Shown here: positions 33,967-47,018 of the stretch, piece after piece | Position numbering within the stretch: position 1 is the first letter of the stretch | Layout: each line of letters begins with the position of its first letter | From: Ciona intestinalis | Taxonomy: Eukaryota; Chordata; Ascidiacea; Phlebobranchia; Cionidae | Reading direction: 5' to 3' | NCBI RefSeq assembly: GCF_000224145.3 | Contig: NW_004190472.2 | Location: forward strand, 248,001-312,000 | DNA: 64,000 nucleotides | The notes under the pieces: generated by a model | What the model saw: the letters and a program-made list of their open reading frames with translations, nothing else | Database searches by the model: none | What the model was told of the DNA's origin: nothing | Translations under genes and position numbers: made by a program

Positions 33967-34490
33967 TTCTTTTAAAGTCACAATATTTTACGGAGACAGT
34001 TATTATGGTAAACATATATATATAGATAGACGAAATATGTTTTTTAAACTGTACTGTATAGTACGTTCCGATGTTGAGTAAACCTTGAAAACTTGATTTA
34101 ATTTTATAAATGAAGTGTTTCTTTTTCCATCACTTTTATTAGAGTTATTTAAACATGTTTTCTATGTATCTTGTTTTTATACAACTCTGGTTTTATCGAT
34201 CACAGATTAAATTCTGTATCGATTTATGGCTCGATTATTTCCGTTAAGTCACGAGGGCGAAATCGCGCTAAAAGCCGCGACCGCCATGTTCGTTTGTTTG
34301 TATATCTGTGTTGGAACGTAGGTAATTTTGCATGTTTTTTTGTGTTGTTTTGATTTCTAATTTGCAGAAAAACCTTGTGTTTTATTATACCGTTTGTGCG
34401 GGAGTTTTAATTCTCTTTAAAGTTGTTTAATTTTCCTTTAATTTCGCTTAAAAGCTGTTTAGGCACAAGACATTTTTTCACTGCTTTGCA

Positions 34491-37400
34491 ATGTCTGGTA
34501 GTCGAGTTTTTATCGGGCGTTTGAGCCATCGGGCACGGGAAAACGACGTTGAGCGATTTTTCAAGGGGTTTGGCAAAATTCGTGACATCAATTTAAAGAA
34601 TGGATACGGATTCGTCGAGTTCGATGACAGTCGCGATGCTGACGACGCAGTATATGAAATGAACAACCGAGATCTATGCGGAGAACGAGTCACAGTTGAA
34701 CTTGCACGGTATGTTTAAGTTAATGTTCTGTTAATTTACGTATAAAAGAAATAATGCGTTGGTGGTAATGCTTCATTGCACACGGCTGCAGACAAGTTAA
34801 AAAATGTTTCGGGAAAAAATGTGCATTTCTAAATATTTTTGAAAAAAGTGTAATTTCGGAGGGAAAATTTTTACATTTTTGTTCTGTCTGTAGCCGTAAT
34901 GTTTTTTGTTTATTTTTTAATGAAATTTATTTACCACCGTCAACCGTTTTAATATGTTTAATACTGTTTGGTATATTTTACTCCCTTTTAAATGTGGTAG
35001 CAATGTTTGGGAAGCAGATGAAAAGAAGAAGCATGTATTTGGATCAACCGGTATCATTTAAAACAGTATAATTTCATTGTTACAATATTGCATTAAAGAA
35101 ATAATCCTTCAACTGCCTGTTCAGAACAAAAAGACTGGTGTGTTTCTAACGTTTTGTTTAAAGTTCAGCCAGATGGCTGACGTAATGTTGGAAATATCCT
35201 AATATTACATTAAATGTAATCAAAGCTTATTTAATGCATGGTTGGTAATTAAAAATTAAGTAATTTAAAAAAAATTGAAAACTGCTATTAAATAATCCGA
35301 GCCATGTGAAATTACCACAGGTGAATGATGTGGTTTCTTATTTCTATCCTCTACCACATGACGTTGTGTTTTGCGGTGTGTGCCGATAGTGGTTTCCCCT
35401 CTGATGCTAACACCCCTTGAATCAGATGTAAATGTCACAGCGGATGTTAAAATGCACCCACCCCGATGCTATTTTTCCGTCTACCCCACAATGGGATCTA
35501 TCATCCTATCAGTGACGATATGCATCTGTGATGTCTATTTCAACTTGCCTAACCAGGGGCGTGCCTAGATCATCTGGAGGAAGAGATTATCGACCAGACT
35601 TCAGGAACGACTACAGAAACGACTACAGGAGACGGGACGACAGAGGAGGTGGCGGAGGTGGAAGAGTGAATTATTTTGACAGCCGTGCCATTGGAAAGTA
35701 TGGTCCTCCCACACGAACCAACTATCGGGTTATTGTGGAGAATCTATCAACCAGGGTCAGCTGGCAGGATCTTAAGGTTTGAGTCTGATTGTTTTTTGTT
35801 TTGTTTGCATGCCATCTGTAATCAAACATTATAAATGCATTATTGCTGAAAACTTATCTATCAGTAACTGGAAACAATGGGTATTTTGTCTTTTTGTTCT
35901 TTAATCTTTGCTACTGTAATCAAAGAGACACAAAGTCATTATTGTTAATAAAAAACCCTTCTATAACTTAGCAGAATACGTTTACACGGTTGGCATACAT
36001 TATACAGAAATAAGTATTAACCGTTCATTATCTTACCAGGATTACTTAAGAGAAGCTGGTGAAGTGACGTACGCTGACGCGCACAAACATCGCCGTAATG
36101 AAGGTGTTGTCGACTTTGCAACATATGACGACATGAAACGAGCAATCGACAAGTTGGACAACACCGAGATAAACGGTCGTAAGATCCGACTCATCGAGGA
36201 TCGTACTCTGCGCTCGACAAGTCGCAGTCGGTCACGATCGAGGTCCAGGTCCAGGTCACGATCTCGCTCAAGAAGTCGCAGATCTAGATCAAGGTGCTTA
36301 GATTATTTAAACTGGATTGTTTTTGAAGTTGTTTAGAATGTTTGTATGTAGCAGGGGTGACTTAACTTATCGTACGCTACAAGCTTTGAATTAGCAAGTC
36401 GCAAAATGCGAATTGTGTATTATTTCTTGCAAATGGTTTTTGTACAACAATGTAAATCTTATACAAAACATACTAAACTATCTCGTGTAAGTATTGGGAT
36501 TTATGTTGTTATGGTTTTGCGATACGCTTGCTGCTAATTCGAACCCTGCCCTAAACACTGTTAAAACCTTAAATCAAACCATATGACATTATTTGAATAA
36601 TAACCATATAAGGCAATAAATAATAAAAAAACAGGGCATTATTGCCCCCAAACTGGATGGCATAATATTTGAATACAATCTTTGTCATGTAAGGTCTCGT
36701 AGACGAAGTAGCAAGAGAAGTCGGTCACGATCAAGATCCAGATCTCGATCCCAACATAGCAGTGTGAATGGTGATGACAAAAAAGAACGTCGCGACTCAA
36801 GATCACGTAGCAGGTTCGTAAATGTTGTTTCTATTCTGTGAGTTAGGTCCTAGGGGGATATAGGCCAGAGTTGCTTATTACCCCTACATTGTATATGCAC
36901 ATTATATTCTATATGGGTGAGGTTTTACAGCGAGGCATGCCATGGGACCTGGAATTTAGGCCAGAGTTGGCCAATTACCCCAACATTGTACATGCACATT
37001 CTGTTCTATATGGGTGAGGTCCTACAGTGAGGCAAGCCATAGGACCTGGGATCTAGACCAGAGTTACCCCAAGTCCCAACACTGTATATGCACTTTTTAC
37101 TCACATTCCATTCTATATGAAAATGGCCCTACAGGGGGGCACACCATGGGCCCTTAGATTAAAGCTAAATTGGCTCATTACCCCAACACCCTTGTACGTC
37201 CGTAAGTGCTCGCGTTAGTGAAGTTCTTTATTCTTGTTCCGACTCAAGCATCCCGACCAAGTTCAGATTTATGTTCAAACTCTTATCCTGTTATTGTTGT
37301 TATTTACATCAGTTCCTAATTAAAGATGTGGCGTGTTTGTCTTTGTAACTAACCTTGCATCACCTCGCAAATTGGTATCAGAAACATTATTTTAATTACT

Positions 37401-37602
37401 GCAATTACGCCTAACATCTGGTAGGCCTGAACAAAACACTTTATATATTTTGCCCAAGGGCCAGTTGACAAACCTAATTGACAGTTAATCAGTTATCTCT
37501 TTAAATAGGTGGCCTATAATATAATGTTTCTGCAGGTCACCGAATGTGAAGAATGAAGGAAGCAGATCCAGAAGTCGTTCACCTGACAATAGTTATGATT
37601 GA
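34491..37602 (+). CDS. SRSF: SR splicing factor, SRSF4/5/6 (B52) type
   Basis: Nuclear splicing regulator. Exons 34491-34708, 35557-35776, 36040-36293, 36694-36813, 37536-37602; 292 residues. RRM1 starts [20 protein letters not shown] with RNP1-like NGYGFVEF. A Gly/Arg hinge ([11 protein letters not shown]) leads to the second, pseudo-RRM, with the family hallmark SWQDLKD. The C-terminus is an RS domain of alternating Arg-Ser, broken by [15 protein letters not shown] and ending SRSPDNSYD. The hallmark and two-RRM layout separate it from SRSF1/9 (SWQDLKDHMR) only at subfamily level. Intron 1 (848 bases) is the usual place for a regulated poison exon in this family; none can be proven here. A YY1-like GCCATGTT sits at 34283, upstream of the start. 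Confidence 0.93.
36843..37200. repeat. Repeat C array (SRSF intron 4)
   Basis: Three to four degenerate units of about 115 bases. Each contains the core TAGGCCAGAGTTGGCC, then ATTACCCCAACATTGTA, then TATATGGGTGAGGTCCTAC. Other copies lie at 6904-6970, 25310-25390, 40270-40625, 41840-42210, 46575-46860, 47510-47580, 54270-54320 and 61610-61770. Class unknown. Confidence 0.6.
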
Positions 37603-37881
37603 ATAATACATGCAACCCCAGTCGATTTTGGCGTATATGATTTTTGTATAGAACCTCTGCCCAATTTTCTTTTGAGTATTCGCTTGTAAATTACTTATTT
37701 TCAGCTGCTTTCAATTCCTATGGGTACATGTTCCAAACTAAAGAGTAAAAACCAACTTTTTATAAGAAATTTGGATAACTGGTAAATCTGTACATACGCT
37801 ACTAATATGGCAAGATCATGAAATTTCGGATGATGTGTAATTTGTAGTGAATGTCTCTTTCATGCCAACTTATAAAATGTA

Positions 37882-37887
37882 AATAAA
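37882..37887 (+). terminator. Polyadenylation signal of the SRSF gene
   Basis: AATAAA 280 bases after the stop, followed by a T/G-rich stretch (TGTTTTTACATTGTTGTTC) that fits a downstream element. Confidence 0.65.
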
Positions 37888-38995
37888 CTGTTCAATTGTT
37901 TTTACATTGTTGTTCTGAAGTGGTTTTAGTCGTAAGTTTAGAAGCAAAATGAGTGTTTAGTTGGCTTCTTGTAGCAAGAAAATGTTGAAGAAGTATTGTA
38001 TAACAAAAAATATTGCGCTATTTTTGTCGTATACCTATTTTTAGTCTGAAATGATCATGTGTTTAGTCAGTTTCTTTTGAAAAGTAGAGAGAGTTGTCCC
38101 ATCGTTTTCCATTTCCCATGGTTTGTAGTCTGAAATGAACGTGTGGTTAGTTAGTTTCTTTACAAATACATAGCGAACGCGAATTCTCTTTATGTCGTAT
38201 TCAATTTTTGATGGTTTGAAGTCTGAAATAACCAATATGGCTATTACAGTTACGTAAACATAAAAGGTTAACTGAAAAGATAATAAGTACATTTGATTGA
38301 CCTGTCTTCTGAGCTTAAGTGGCCTTATTACGCGCTCAGCGTTCTCACAATACTAAATATAGATCATATTTCGCGCTGCCATGGCGCTATTACGAGTAAA
38401 CAGAGTGTGTGACGTCACAAAAAACAACGTGCTGCGAGCGCATGACGGTAATCGCGTTTGGTTAAGTGACGACATAGAGCATATGCGTACGCTGGCATAA
38501 CTAGAAGACAAGCTTTTTGTTTATGAAACGCGTAATCTAACTGAGGCTAGATGGTTGGTTTCTGTTTGTTCATGCGTTAATACATGTTTTAGACTATAAA
38601 GTAAAAATATAAGTTTATATATATATATACATATATACAGTGTTTTATCCAGAAAAGAATATACTGTTCAGTTATTAAAATTATGTATTTAGATTGATTT
38701 TACAGACATTTACGGTAAATAATTGTTACAGTCATTTATTATTATAATGTAAATTAAACTAAGAGTATAATAATAGTAATATAGCTTACTACATTTAGTT
38801 TTATATATGTATTACAATAAACATTGTGTAAGATAACCACATGTTACTAAAGTTAGGTTTATGTGTAGTGTATGTTTATTAAAACACCCTGTAAGCATTA
38901 TAACAATAATATATTCATGCTGCAGATTGGAGTCAATAATAGTTAATGGATATGAGATCCTAATTTCTTAAGTTGTTGCCACTAGAATATAACTT
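37888..38995. promoter_or_regulatory. Intergenic region and putative IFRD promoter
   Basis: 38041-38240 contains a three-fold short repeat of GTCTGAAAT(G/A)A followed by similar words. A perfect CRE octamer is at 38410-38417, and a run of TATATATA at about 38616. The promoter role is inference; no gene is seen here. Confidence 0.4.
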
Positions 38996-41900
38996 ATGCC
39001 GAAAAATAAAGCAAAGAAAGGGAAGGGGAGAGGCTTCCATGATAAAGGAATGAATAATGACCCATTGAAAGGTATATTTAGCTTTTCATGATTGAATGTA
39101 AATGTAATATGACTTGTTTACCCTTGTGTGGTAGGGAAACGTCAGTTGTTATAACGCGGGTGTTTCCTGTGGTTTGTACACCTCGTGCCTGCTAATAAGT
39201 TACCATAGATGTAACTTATTTATCCTCGCATGGTGGGGCAACGACAGTCGTTATAACACGTGTGTTCTGTTTCTTACATTTCATGCACCAACCAAGTTAC
39301 CATGTATGTAACTTATTTATTCTCACATGGTGGGGCAACGAAAGTCGTTATAACACGTGTGTTCTGTTTCATACATTTCATGCACGCTTCCAAGTTACCA
39401 TGTATGTAACCCATTTATTCTCTCATGGTGGGGCAACGACAGTCGTTATAACATGGTTGTTCTGTTTCATACACCTCGTGCCCGCTTACGAGTTACCATG
39501 TATATAACTTATTTATTCTCACATGGTGGGGCAACGACAGTCGTTATACACGAATGTTCTGTTTCATACACCTCGTGCCCGTTTACGAGTTTCCATGTAT
39601 GTAACTTTGTGAGTAATAGTTTTGGGTGTTTTCCCTTCAGTCAAACATACTGAAAATGAAAAAATAGTATTTGACGGGTGCCATTCCCGGTCAATTACCA
39701 GTTAACTTGTAAAAGCTGTTAAACTACTTAATATGTTCATAAATATGACTTAATAAATATTGTTGTTCATTTACATCATCAGGTGATGGTGGGAACTTAC
39801 AAGAAGATGATTGTCTAAGTGAAGCAAGCAGTGTTACAACTGCCAATAGTGATCAACTCACAGAAGAAAGTGTCACAAGTGGTGAGTAGGTTTCAGAAAG
39901 GCCGGTGCCAATGAAGGATCTTTTCCCGTTATTTGCTAACAGCTAATTAGAACTACCAACTCATATAACCATCAACCCTTAACTACCAACCCCTAACGCA
40001 GGGGTCGGCCGCCTTTTCCATTGCATGGGCCAAATCAAAGATTTATATTTGTTGCGTGGGCTGCACATGAAAAACTTGTGTTTTAATAACTATTTATTGA
40101 CAAAATGAGAAGAGCCTGCGGGCTGTAGGTTGCCGAACTTTGCTCTAACACTTTCTACCAGTTTAATCTGTAATGTTTCGGAGGATTCTCCCTTAGCAAG
40201 AAAAGTCATTTTATTCGAACTTGAATATTAGGGTTATTGACCAAATTGACATCTCAGGTTATTTAGCATGCTTTAACTGTAGGGGGTAGGGCCTCACACT
40301 GTCACACATAGAAATATAGAATATAGTTTAAATTTTTATAGGATTTTGGCTTTGTCGAGTACATGGAAATTAATTTTGTTGGCTCATTTTATTACCCCAA
40401 CATTGTGTATGCACATTTTATTTAATATGAGTGCGGTTCTCTGTCTCACAAATTGGATTCTGTAATACACTGCGTGGGACCTGAGATTTATGCCACAGTT
40501 GGCCCGTTACCCCAACATTGTACATGTACATTCTATTCTATATGGGTGAGGTCCTACAGTGAGGCACGCCATGGGACCTAGGATTTATGCCACAGTTGGC
40601 CCATTACCCCAACACCCCAACACCCAGAATACCTATGTAATGTACTGCATGCAAATTTCAGATTTAGAGTTTATCTAAATTAATGTTTTAACCTTTATAT
40701 TTAAACTCTTCCTTCCAACCAACTAGATGGAGTTGATGGAACATCTTTGGAAGACATAGAAATGAAACTGAAGGAAGCCATTGAAGGATTATCAGAAAAA
40801 ACAGCAAAATATAGGTTGATACTTTATTTTTCATATTCTACCTTCATATTGTAAATAAAAATATTTTAAGTGTCTTTTTTAACTGGTAACAGCTCATATT
40901 GTTAATATGCAAGTATTACCTTATTAACCTATACGTTGTTTAATAAGGTACCTATATCACAAATAAGTCGTTGATAGTGATATGCCTAGTGTTTTGGTCA
41001 TTTTAACTGTATAGAGACTGACAATACCAGGCGAAACATGTAATATATATATATTATCTTTCTTTATACATTTGGTGGGGCTTAATCTTTTTGGCACCAG
41101 ATCCTTACCTACTGCGTTGGGTTTCCCATTGTTATGGTTCAACCAGGCTGGTGGCTCTTGAGTAAATAGCCGTCCTGATTTGAAGTTTTTTTTTATTTTT
41201 GATTGAATAAGAGACTGACAATGCCAGGCAAAATATATCTTTTAATATACAATTGGTGGGGTTTAACTTTTCTTTGTAACGTATTAGCACCATATCCTTA
41301 TCCTTAGGAGCAGTTTAGGTTTTCCTAGGATCATAGTTTACCAAAGGTAGTTCTGTAGTGAACAGGTGTCTTAATTTAAAATTTGATTAATTTCCACAGA
41401 CAAGGTTGTTTATCAGAAATAAAGAAATTCTTCTGCACGACGTGGTTGGTTGATTTCCTTGAGAATTATCGCGAAACTTTATCAGACGCTTTGGAACGAT
41501 GTTTAAGAAAAGGTGAACTTATGAACCTTTAGGACCTAGGATATAGACAAGTTTTGGCCCAATACCCCAACACCCTTGTACGTCTGAAAGTGGCTCACAA
41601 AGGGCAAAGTTTTAAACATCCCGACCAAATTCGGATTCTTGACCCACAGGAGCTTAAAACTCTTCTGTGATCTAAAGGTGTTTTTTCTTTGGCCTAGGCT
41701 TAGTAGTCGGTTGCTTACATTGATAGTATATATATATGGTAAGACGCTTGATGCTGCTACCATTGTAGGCATCTGTGTCCTTGTGCAAGACACATAACAT
41801 ACATTACTCCAACCTAGTGGTTACCAATGGTTTGTTGCACCCTAGGTGTTGGGGTAATGGGCCTTTTCCGACCCAAATCTTTAGGCCTATACTGTAAATC

Positions 41901-44900
41901 CAAAACACCCTGTAGGAAGATAGCTTACTTTAGATAAAGCAATTCTATTCTATGTGGGCAGTGACGCAACCAGAAAAAAATAAGGGGGGGGGGTTTTAAT
42001 AAAAAAATGTTTCAAAAAATTTTTTTTTTAAATTAAGGGGGGGGGGTTCACGACCCCTGAAACCCCCCTGGCTGCGCCACTGTATGTGGGTAAGCTCTTT
42101 GTGTTTTGTATTTTTCAATTTTTTGGGGTAATGAGCCAACTCCGGCCTAAATTCCAGGCCCCTAAGTCCTAACAAAAGGACGTCACCCACATAGAAAATA
42201 GAATACCTCAAATTTAACCCCGAAAATAAATATATTATCTATATCGCATGCAGGCAAGGGAGAAGAGCAAGCATTAGCTGCTGAGGTTGTAGCTCTCCTT
42301 TGTGTTCAGTATGGAGCCCAAGGGGACGGGGAAGATGTATTCACTCATTTTAAACAAATATTAACCACGATAATTTTAGACAAATCCGCATCGCTGGCAG
42401 CGAGATCTAAGGTTTGTAAAGTTTTGAATATTTTTGTTGCTGTTGTTTCATTTTTTTTTTGTTTTTTCTCAGTATGTCTCGGCACAATGCATGTAAGGCT
42501 TTAATTAAAAGTTTTTAATTTGTAACCATTATGGGCCTGTGTGTCTTTAGGCAAGAGTAAAGACACCGGTGCTCACTAATGTTCTGGACAATTTTTCATA
42601 AAACAAACCACCCGCGCCATTGTGTTATTGCCTTATTGGCATCACCAGGTTTATGAAATAGAAAACCTGTTATATATTGTATTTTATTGCCCTGCCACAC
42701 AAGGATTAATTGGGCCATTACCACAATATCCATGTCGTTATGTATGTTGCCAATGTGATTAGTGTGACTACCAGGGTCTTAAGGCGTTTACCTTAATTTT
42801 AATGCTTTTATTCAACAGTGTTTTTCTTTTAATGTTGTAGTCTGGCTATGCAATCCACTTTTTACTTAACAATCTAAACAGAAACATAGTTTTAATGACT
42901 GCAATTCTGTATAACTGCTTCCATCTACACCAACAGTGTTGCCATTACCTTGATGTTAATTCTTTCACCCAACAGTGTTGTCTTGTGCTTGGAATCCTGG
43001 CTTTCCTCGCTTCAGACGACATGGGGCAAGTCCTGCTATGCATGGAAACATTCGATGCTGTATTTCGCGGATCATTCTTAAAAGGAGACAAGACCGTCCC
43101 CACTCTCACTCCCGCTCAGTCAGATCTCCACGTCAATGCATTGTCTTCATGGGCGTTACTGTTGTCCATTACACCATGGCTAAAAGTGCAAGAATTTGCG
43201 GAAAAGTGAGTGAAAACTAAACTGTAATGAATTTGTGAAGCTGACCCTGATCGGATGCTCATAGAGTTAAAAATTCTTGTGTAAAGAAATACAGTAAGGA
43301 TCTGGTTCCACGAAATGCGTAACAGACAAATATCAAGTCCAACCAATTGTATAAAATATTCTAATAGAATCTTTTCTATTTAAATAAGAGACGGACGACG
43401 TCATTTATATATATCCGTTACATTATATACAATAGGTTTCGTTTGACTTGTTTTTTGTCTGTTTTGTTATCATATCAAATTGCAGTAACTGGCAATTTAA
43501 TTAAAATTTTACATGGTAGGACAATTCTTGTATAAAGAAATACAGTGAGGATCTGGTGCTACTAAACAGACAAAAATCTACATCGAGTCCAAAACATTCA
43601 ATTAAACGACCACCAATTGTTGTATAAGAGATATATATTTTGCCTAAATGGCATCGTCATTGTTTTATTTAAATAGAATCAAATACTAAAGATTTAGTTT
43701 TAATTTTATATAAAACAGGAGATTACCCCGACTGCCGGAACTTATGCAATCTAACCATGTCATGATGAGAATAACAGCGGGTGAAACGATTGCTCTCTTC
43801 TTTGAAATATGCAGAAGTGAGGAATCTGAGGTAATTATGTATGTGTGTATAAATGTAACTTACTTTGTCCTCGCGTGACCGGAAAATGGCAGTCGTTATA
43901 ACACGGGTTTAACACCTCTTACCAGCTTACAAGGTACCATGTATGTTACTTTGTTGGTGATTATTTTTTTTGTTTTATTATGTAAGACTGATAATTTGGA
44001 CAACCCATTAAGTCGATTAAGAAGAATACATTTGCTAACTAAACTGTTTTCTACTTTATTATTGCTGATGGGCCCCTGTTTTTGCAACTAGAGTAACATT
44101 ATATATATATGATGTTTAAAAGTCCTCTGGTGTATCGTATGCACTGTGGTGGCACATTTATACTTGTGTTTTGGCTCTTTCGGCAAGAACTTTGCTAATC
44201 ACCATTTCAACGTCCTATTCCGGTCGTTTTTATCAGGTTGAGATGTCACTGGTAATATCCATGGGTCATGGCCCCTTTATTTTTAAAAACAGATCCAATT
44301 TATTTACTTCTAATACCTGCATTACTTAAACTAATATTTCACTGACAGAAAATTTTACAGATAGCGAATTAACAAACTTAACAGTATATTTTAATAGGCC
44401 TTTCCACAAAACGACCTAATTTATTTATTTCTAATAATTGCATTACTTAACCATCAAAAAATGGGAAAGTAATATTTCACGGACAATAAATTTTATGGAT
44501 AACCAATTAACAAATTTAACTTATATTTTAATAGGCCGTTTCGCAAAAAGACCTAATTTATTTACTTCTACTAATTGGATTACTTAAGTACTTAACCAAC
44601 CTACCAGGGCTTGGCATTACACCTGGTATCGAAGAAAGAACTAGTTGATGAATTATCGCAACTTGCAACTGACAGCAACAAGTTTCGTGCGAAGAAAGAC
44701 AGAAGACACCAGCGATCAAGTTTCCGGGATATTTTAAGAGCAGTGCAGGTGAGAATTTCGAAACTTATATTATGTCCTGACATTAGCTAATTCCAATAAA
44801 ACATACATTTTTTTATTGAAGCTTGCGTTTTACAATTAGCAACTTCTATAAAACCGGCATTTATCTGCATAAACATGTCTTATAATTATAACATATAAGT

Positions 44901-47018
44901 TCTATAAAACATGCATGGATTAAAAGTTACTTAGAAGTCGGACTATCAAAGACAGTCCTGGCGAAGGAAGGGTTTAGTCAGTTCTCGTTTTACTAAGTTA
45001 CGTCAATCAAGGTATAAAATGGGATGTTGTAGGTGAAAAGGAAACATTATTTTACGTTTAGACTTTCCACTCCCGCCTTTGTTACCCCACAGTACAATGC
45101 TCGGCACTGCTACCATCGTAAGCATTCATATTTAATCCCCACACAGTTACATACGTGGTAACTCATATGCTGGCTCAAGGTGTATAAAACACCCGTGTTA
45201 TAACGACTTTTGTTTTCTAGCGATGCGAGGATAAAATAAGTTACATTCATACAATAAGTTACATTCATACATATTCTGATATTCGTATTCAGTAGAATTA
45301 GTATTAAGTATTATATTAATGTTTGTTACAGAACGGTGAATCCCCTGACGACATGATAAAGTTTGGTAGTGAAGTTTTATACCTGGATACTTGGACAACT
45401 AAACGACAATATTCAAATCTAAAGGAAATCTTAAATACGGGCATGAACTTCCATTTAAAAGTGAGTGAAAAATAAGCTTTGTTAATGGGATTATTATAAA
45501 GGTTATTAGAAATTGGATTGCTCAATAGGGCTTATGAATGACGGTATTGAGTAAGTGTATACATATATGTTATATATAACTATTACGCATGACATTTGAC
45601 CAAACAGTAAGTGTATTAACCCAGTGATTATTATTGGGTTGTCTAAAGTGTAGTTTAGGTAAAAAATAAACTTTTAAAAAAGTTACCTACAAAGTTACAC
45701 ATTTGTGGAAATAACATAAATGACTCTTTTCGTCTGCTGAATGTAGTGTAGTGACCATGCTTCTTTCTTCCAATTAAATATAAGTATGTTTGCGATTTAT
45801 TTTGTGGTATATTCTGTCTTTTCAGTTTAAATATTCTATGTATATATGTCAATCTTAGCTACCGTAATAGAAGAGACAAATAGAAAGTTTCTATTAATTT
45901 TATAACTAAGTTGGCACAAGGTGTATGAAGTAAATAACTCGCCAGTCTGCCATATGTGGTTGATATTCATTCATCATAACTGAACCATATACTCAGGAAA
46001 ACTCTTTGCTTCGTGATATTTTTCAACTTGGGCCAGCTTTACTTGATTCAAACCGAAATACCAAAGGGTCTCATTTTGAAAGGGTGAGTTTTATGTTGTT
46101 ATATTACTGTGGGGGAAAATGACATCTTTAACAAATGATATCCAAATATTCTAATGGTGTTTTAAACAACAGTCTATGGGATTCGTGAGGATACGGTTTT
46201 ATATTTCTCTGTTTACTACCAAATGGGACGAAAAATTAGAATGAAAAGTGCCCCATCTTTCCCCACCCTACTATATAGTAAAAACATGTTGACGGAAATG
46301 GTTTACCATCTGCTCCCAACCTACTTTATGTCATTTATGCAATATTATAATAGCTCAAGTGGCGCCAGGTGAAAAAATAGTTTGGGAACCATTGATTTAT
46401 GCAATATTATCATTAATAATGTTTAGATTAAAAACTCCCTACTAAACATTAAGATTTCAGCCACGTTTTGCAGTTTCTTTTGTTAAACATTTATTTAGTT
46501 ATGTTTAAACAAAGTTTTTTTAATTTACTTATATCTCAATTCCAGGCTAAGTTTTCATTTTTTTCTATATGTGCGAAACCTACAGTGTAGCATGCCATGG
46601 AACCTAAGATTTAGGCCAGAGTTGGCCCATTACCCCAACATTGTATATGCACATTCTATTCTATATGGGTGAGGTCGTACAGTGAGCTTTGCCATGTAAC
46701 CTGGGATTTAAGCCAGAGTTGGCCAATAAGCCCCTCTTCCAATAAAAAGATTTTTTTCTATATGTGCGAAACCTACAGTGTAGCATGCCATGGAACCTAA
46801 GATTTAGGCCAGAGTTGGCCAATAAGCCCCTCTTCCAATAAAAAGATATAGACCAGAGTTGCCGCATAACTCACGCAAAACCTTTTTTTATTTTCCATAT
46901 CATATACTTTAAGTTATAACATCTCATTTTCTAGCATTTATACAACCAAGCAGTCTTCAAAGCAAGAAGTAAAGCTAGAGGAAAACAAAGAGACAAGCGG
47001 ACTGGTTTCGGTACGTGA
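38996..47018 (+). CDS. IFRD1: Interferon-related developmental regulator (IFRD1/2, Tis7 family)
   Basis: Transcriptional co-regulator with an armadillo-like helical fold. Eleven exons: 38996-39071, 39783-39881, 40727-40814, 41400-41512, 42254-42411, 42976-43205, 43719-43830, 44608-44748, 45332-45460, 45997-46083, 46935-47018; 438 residues, close to human IFRD1. N-terminus MPKNKAKKGKGRG is basic. Family blocks: ALERCLRKGKGEEQALAAEV, LDKSASLAARSKCCLVLGIL, ITAGETIALFFEI, the basic KKDRRHQRSSFRDILRAV, and TWTTKRQYSNLKEIL; the C-terminus is KARSKARGKQRDKR. Exon 6 has a second AG 40 bases upstream after a near-repeat (ACCAACAG / CCCAACAG); the downstream one keeps the frame. One gene is expected to represent vertebrate IFRD1 and IFRD2. 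Confidence 0.93.
39110..39610. repeat. Array of five tail modules (IFRD intron 1)
   Basis: Five tandem units of about 97 bases with GGGGCAACGACAGTCGTTAT, GTTCTGTTTCATACA, CGAGTTACCATGTATGTAAC and TTATTTATTCTC. Units differ by 5-15 percent, so the array is older than that at 50180. Confidence 0.7.
40270..40630. repeat. Repeat C copies (IFRD intron 2)
   Basis: Two full units and one partial unit with ATTTATGCCACAGTTGGCC and TATATGGGTGAGGTCCTA, in the same orientation as in the SRSF intron. Confidence 0.55.
41959..42082. mobile_element. Complete hAT-type MITE with 8-bp target duplication (IFRD intron 4)
   Basis: Ends CAGTGACGCAACCAG and CTGGCTGCGCCACTG are imperfect inverted repeats. The flanks are identical octamers TATGTGGG at 41951-41958 and 42083-42090. 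An 8-bp duplication with CAGTG/CACTG ends is diagnostic of hAT elements. The interior is a G-run, T/A-run and G-run, non-coding. Confidence 0.85.
43220..43690. repeat. Two repeat F copies (IFRD intron 6)
   Basis: 43220-43400 and 43520-43690 share GCTGACCCTGATCGGATG, CAAGTCCAACCAATTGT and the TTTTGCCTAAATGGCATCGT end with the copy at 17735. Confidence 0.5.
46103..46275. mobile_element. MITE A copy (IFRD intron 10)
   Basis: From ACTGTGGGGGAAAATGACA to CATCTTTCCCCACCCTACTA, with a shortened interior. Repeat C copies follow at 46575-46860, where a segment starting TTTTTTTCTATATGTGCG occurs twice about 190 bases apart. Confidence 0.6.

Noticed and set aside
35371-35568. 65-codon frame in SRSF intron 1 as a poison exon
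   Set aside because: SR genes often have one, but no acceptor/donor pair could be singled out from sequence alone.
39262-39653. Frames of 80-100 codons rich in FCFIHL and YHVCNLF words
   Set aside because: Translations of the 97-bp tail modules; the same peptides appear wherever the modules occur (11143, 20384, 47941, 50276).
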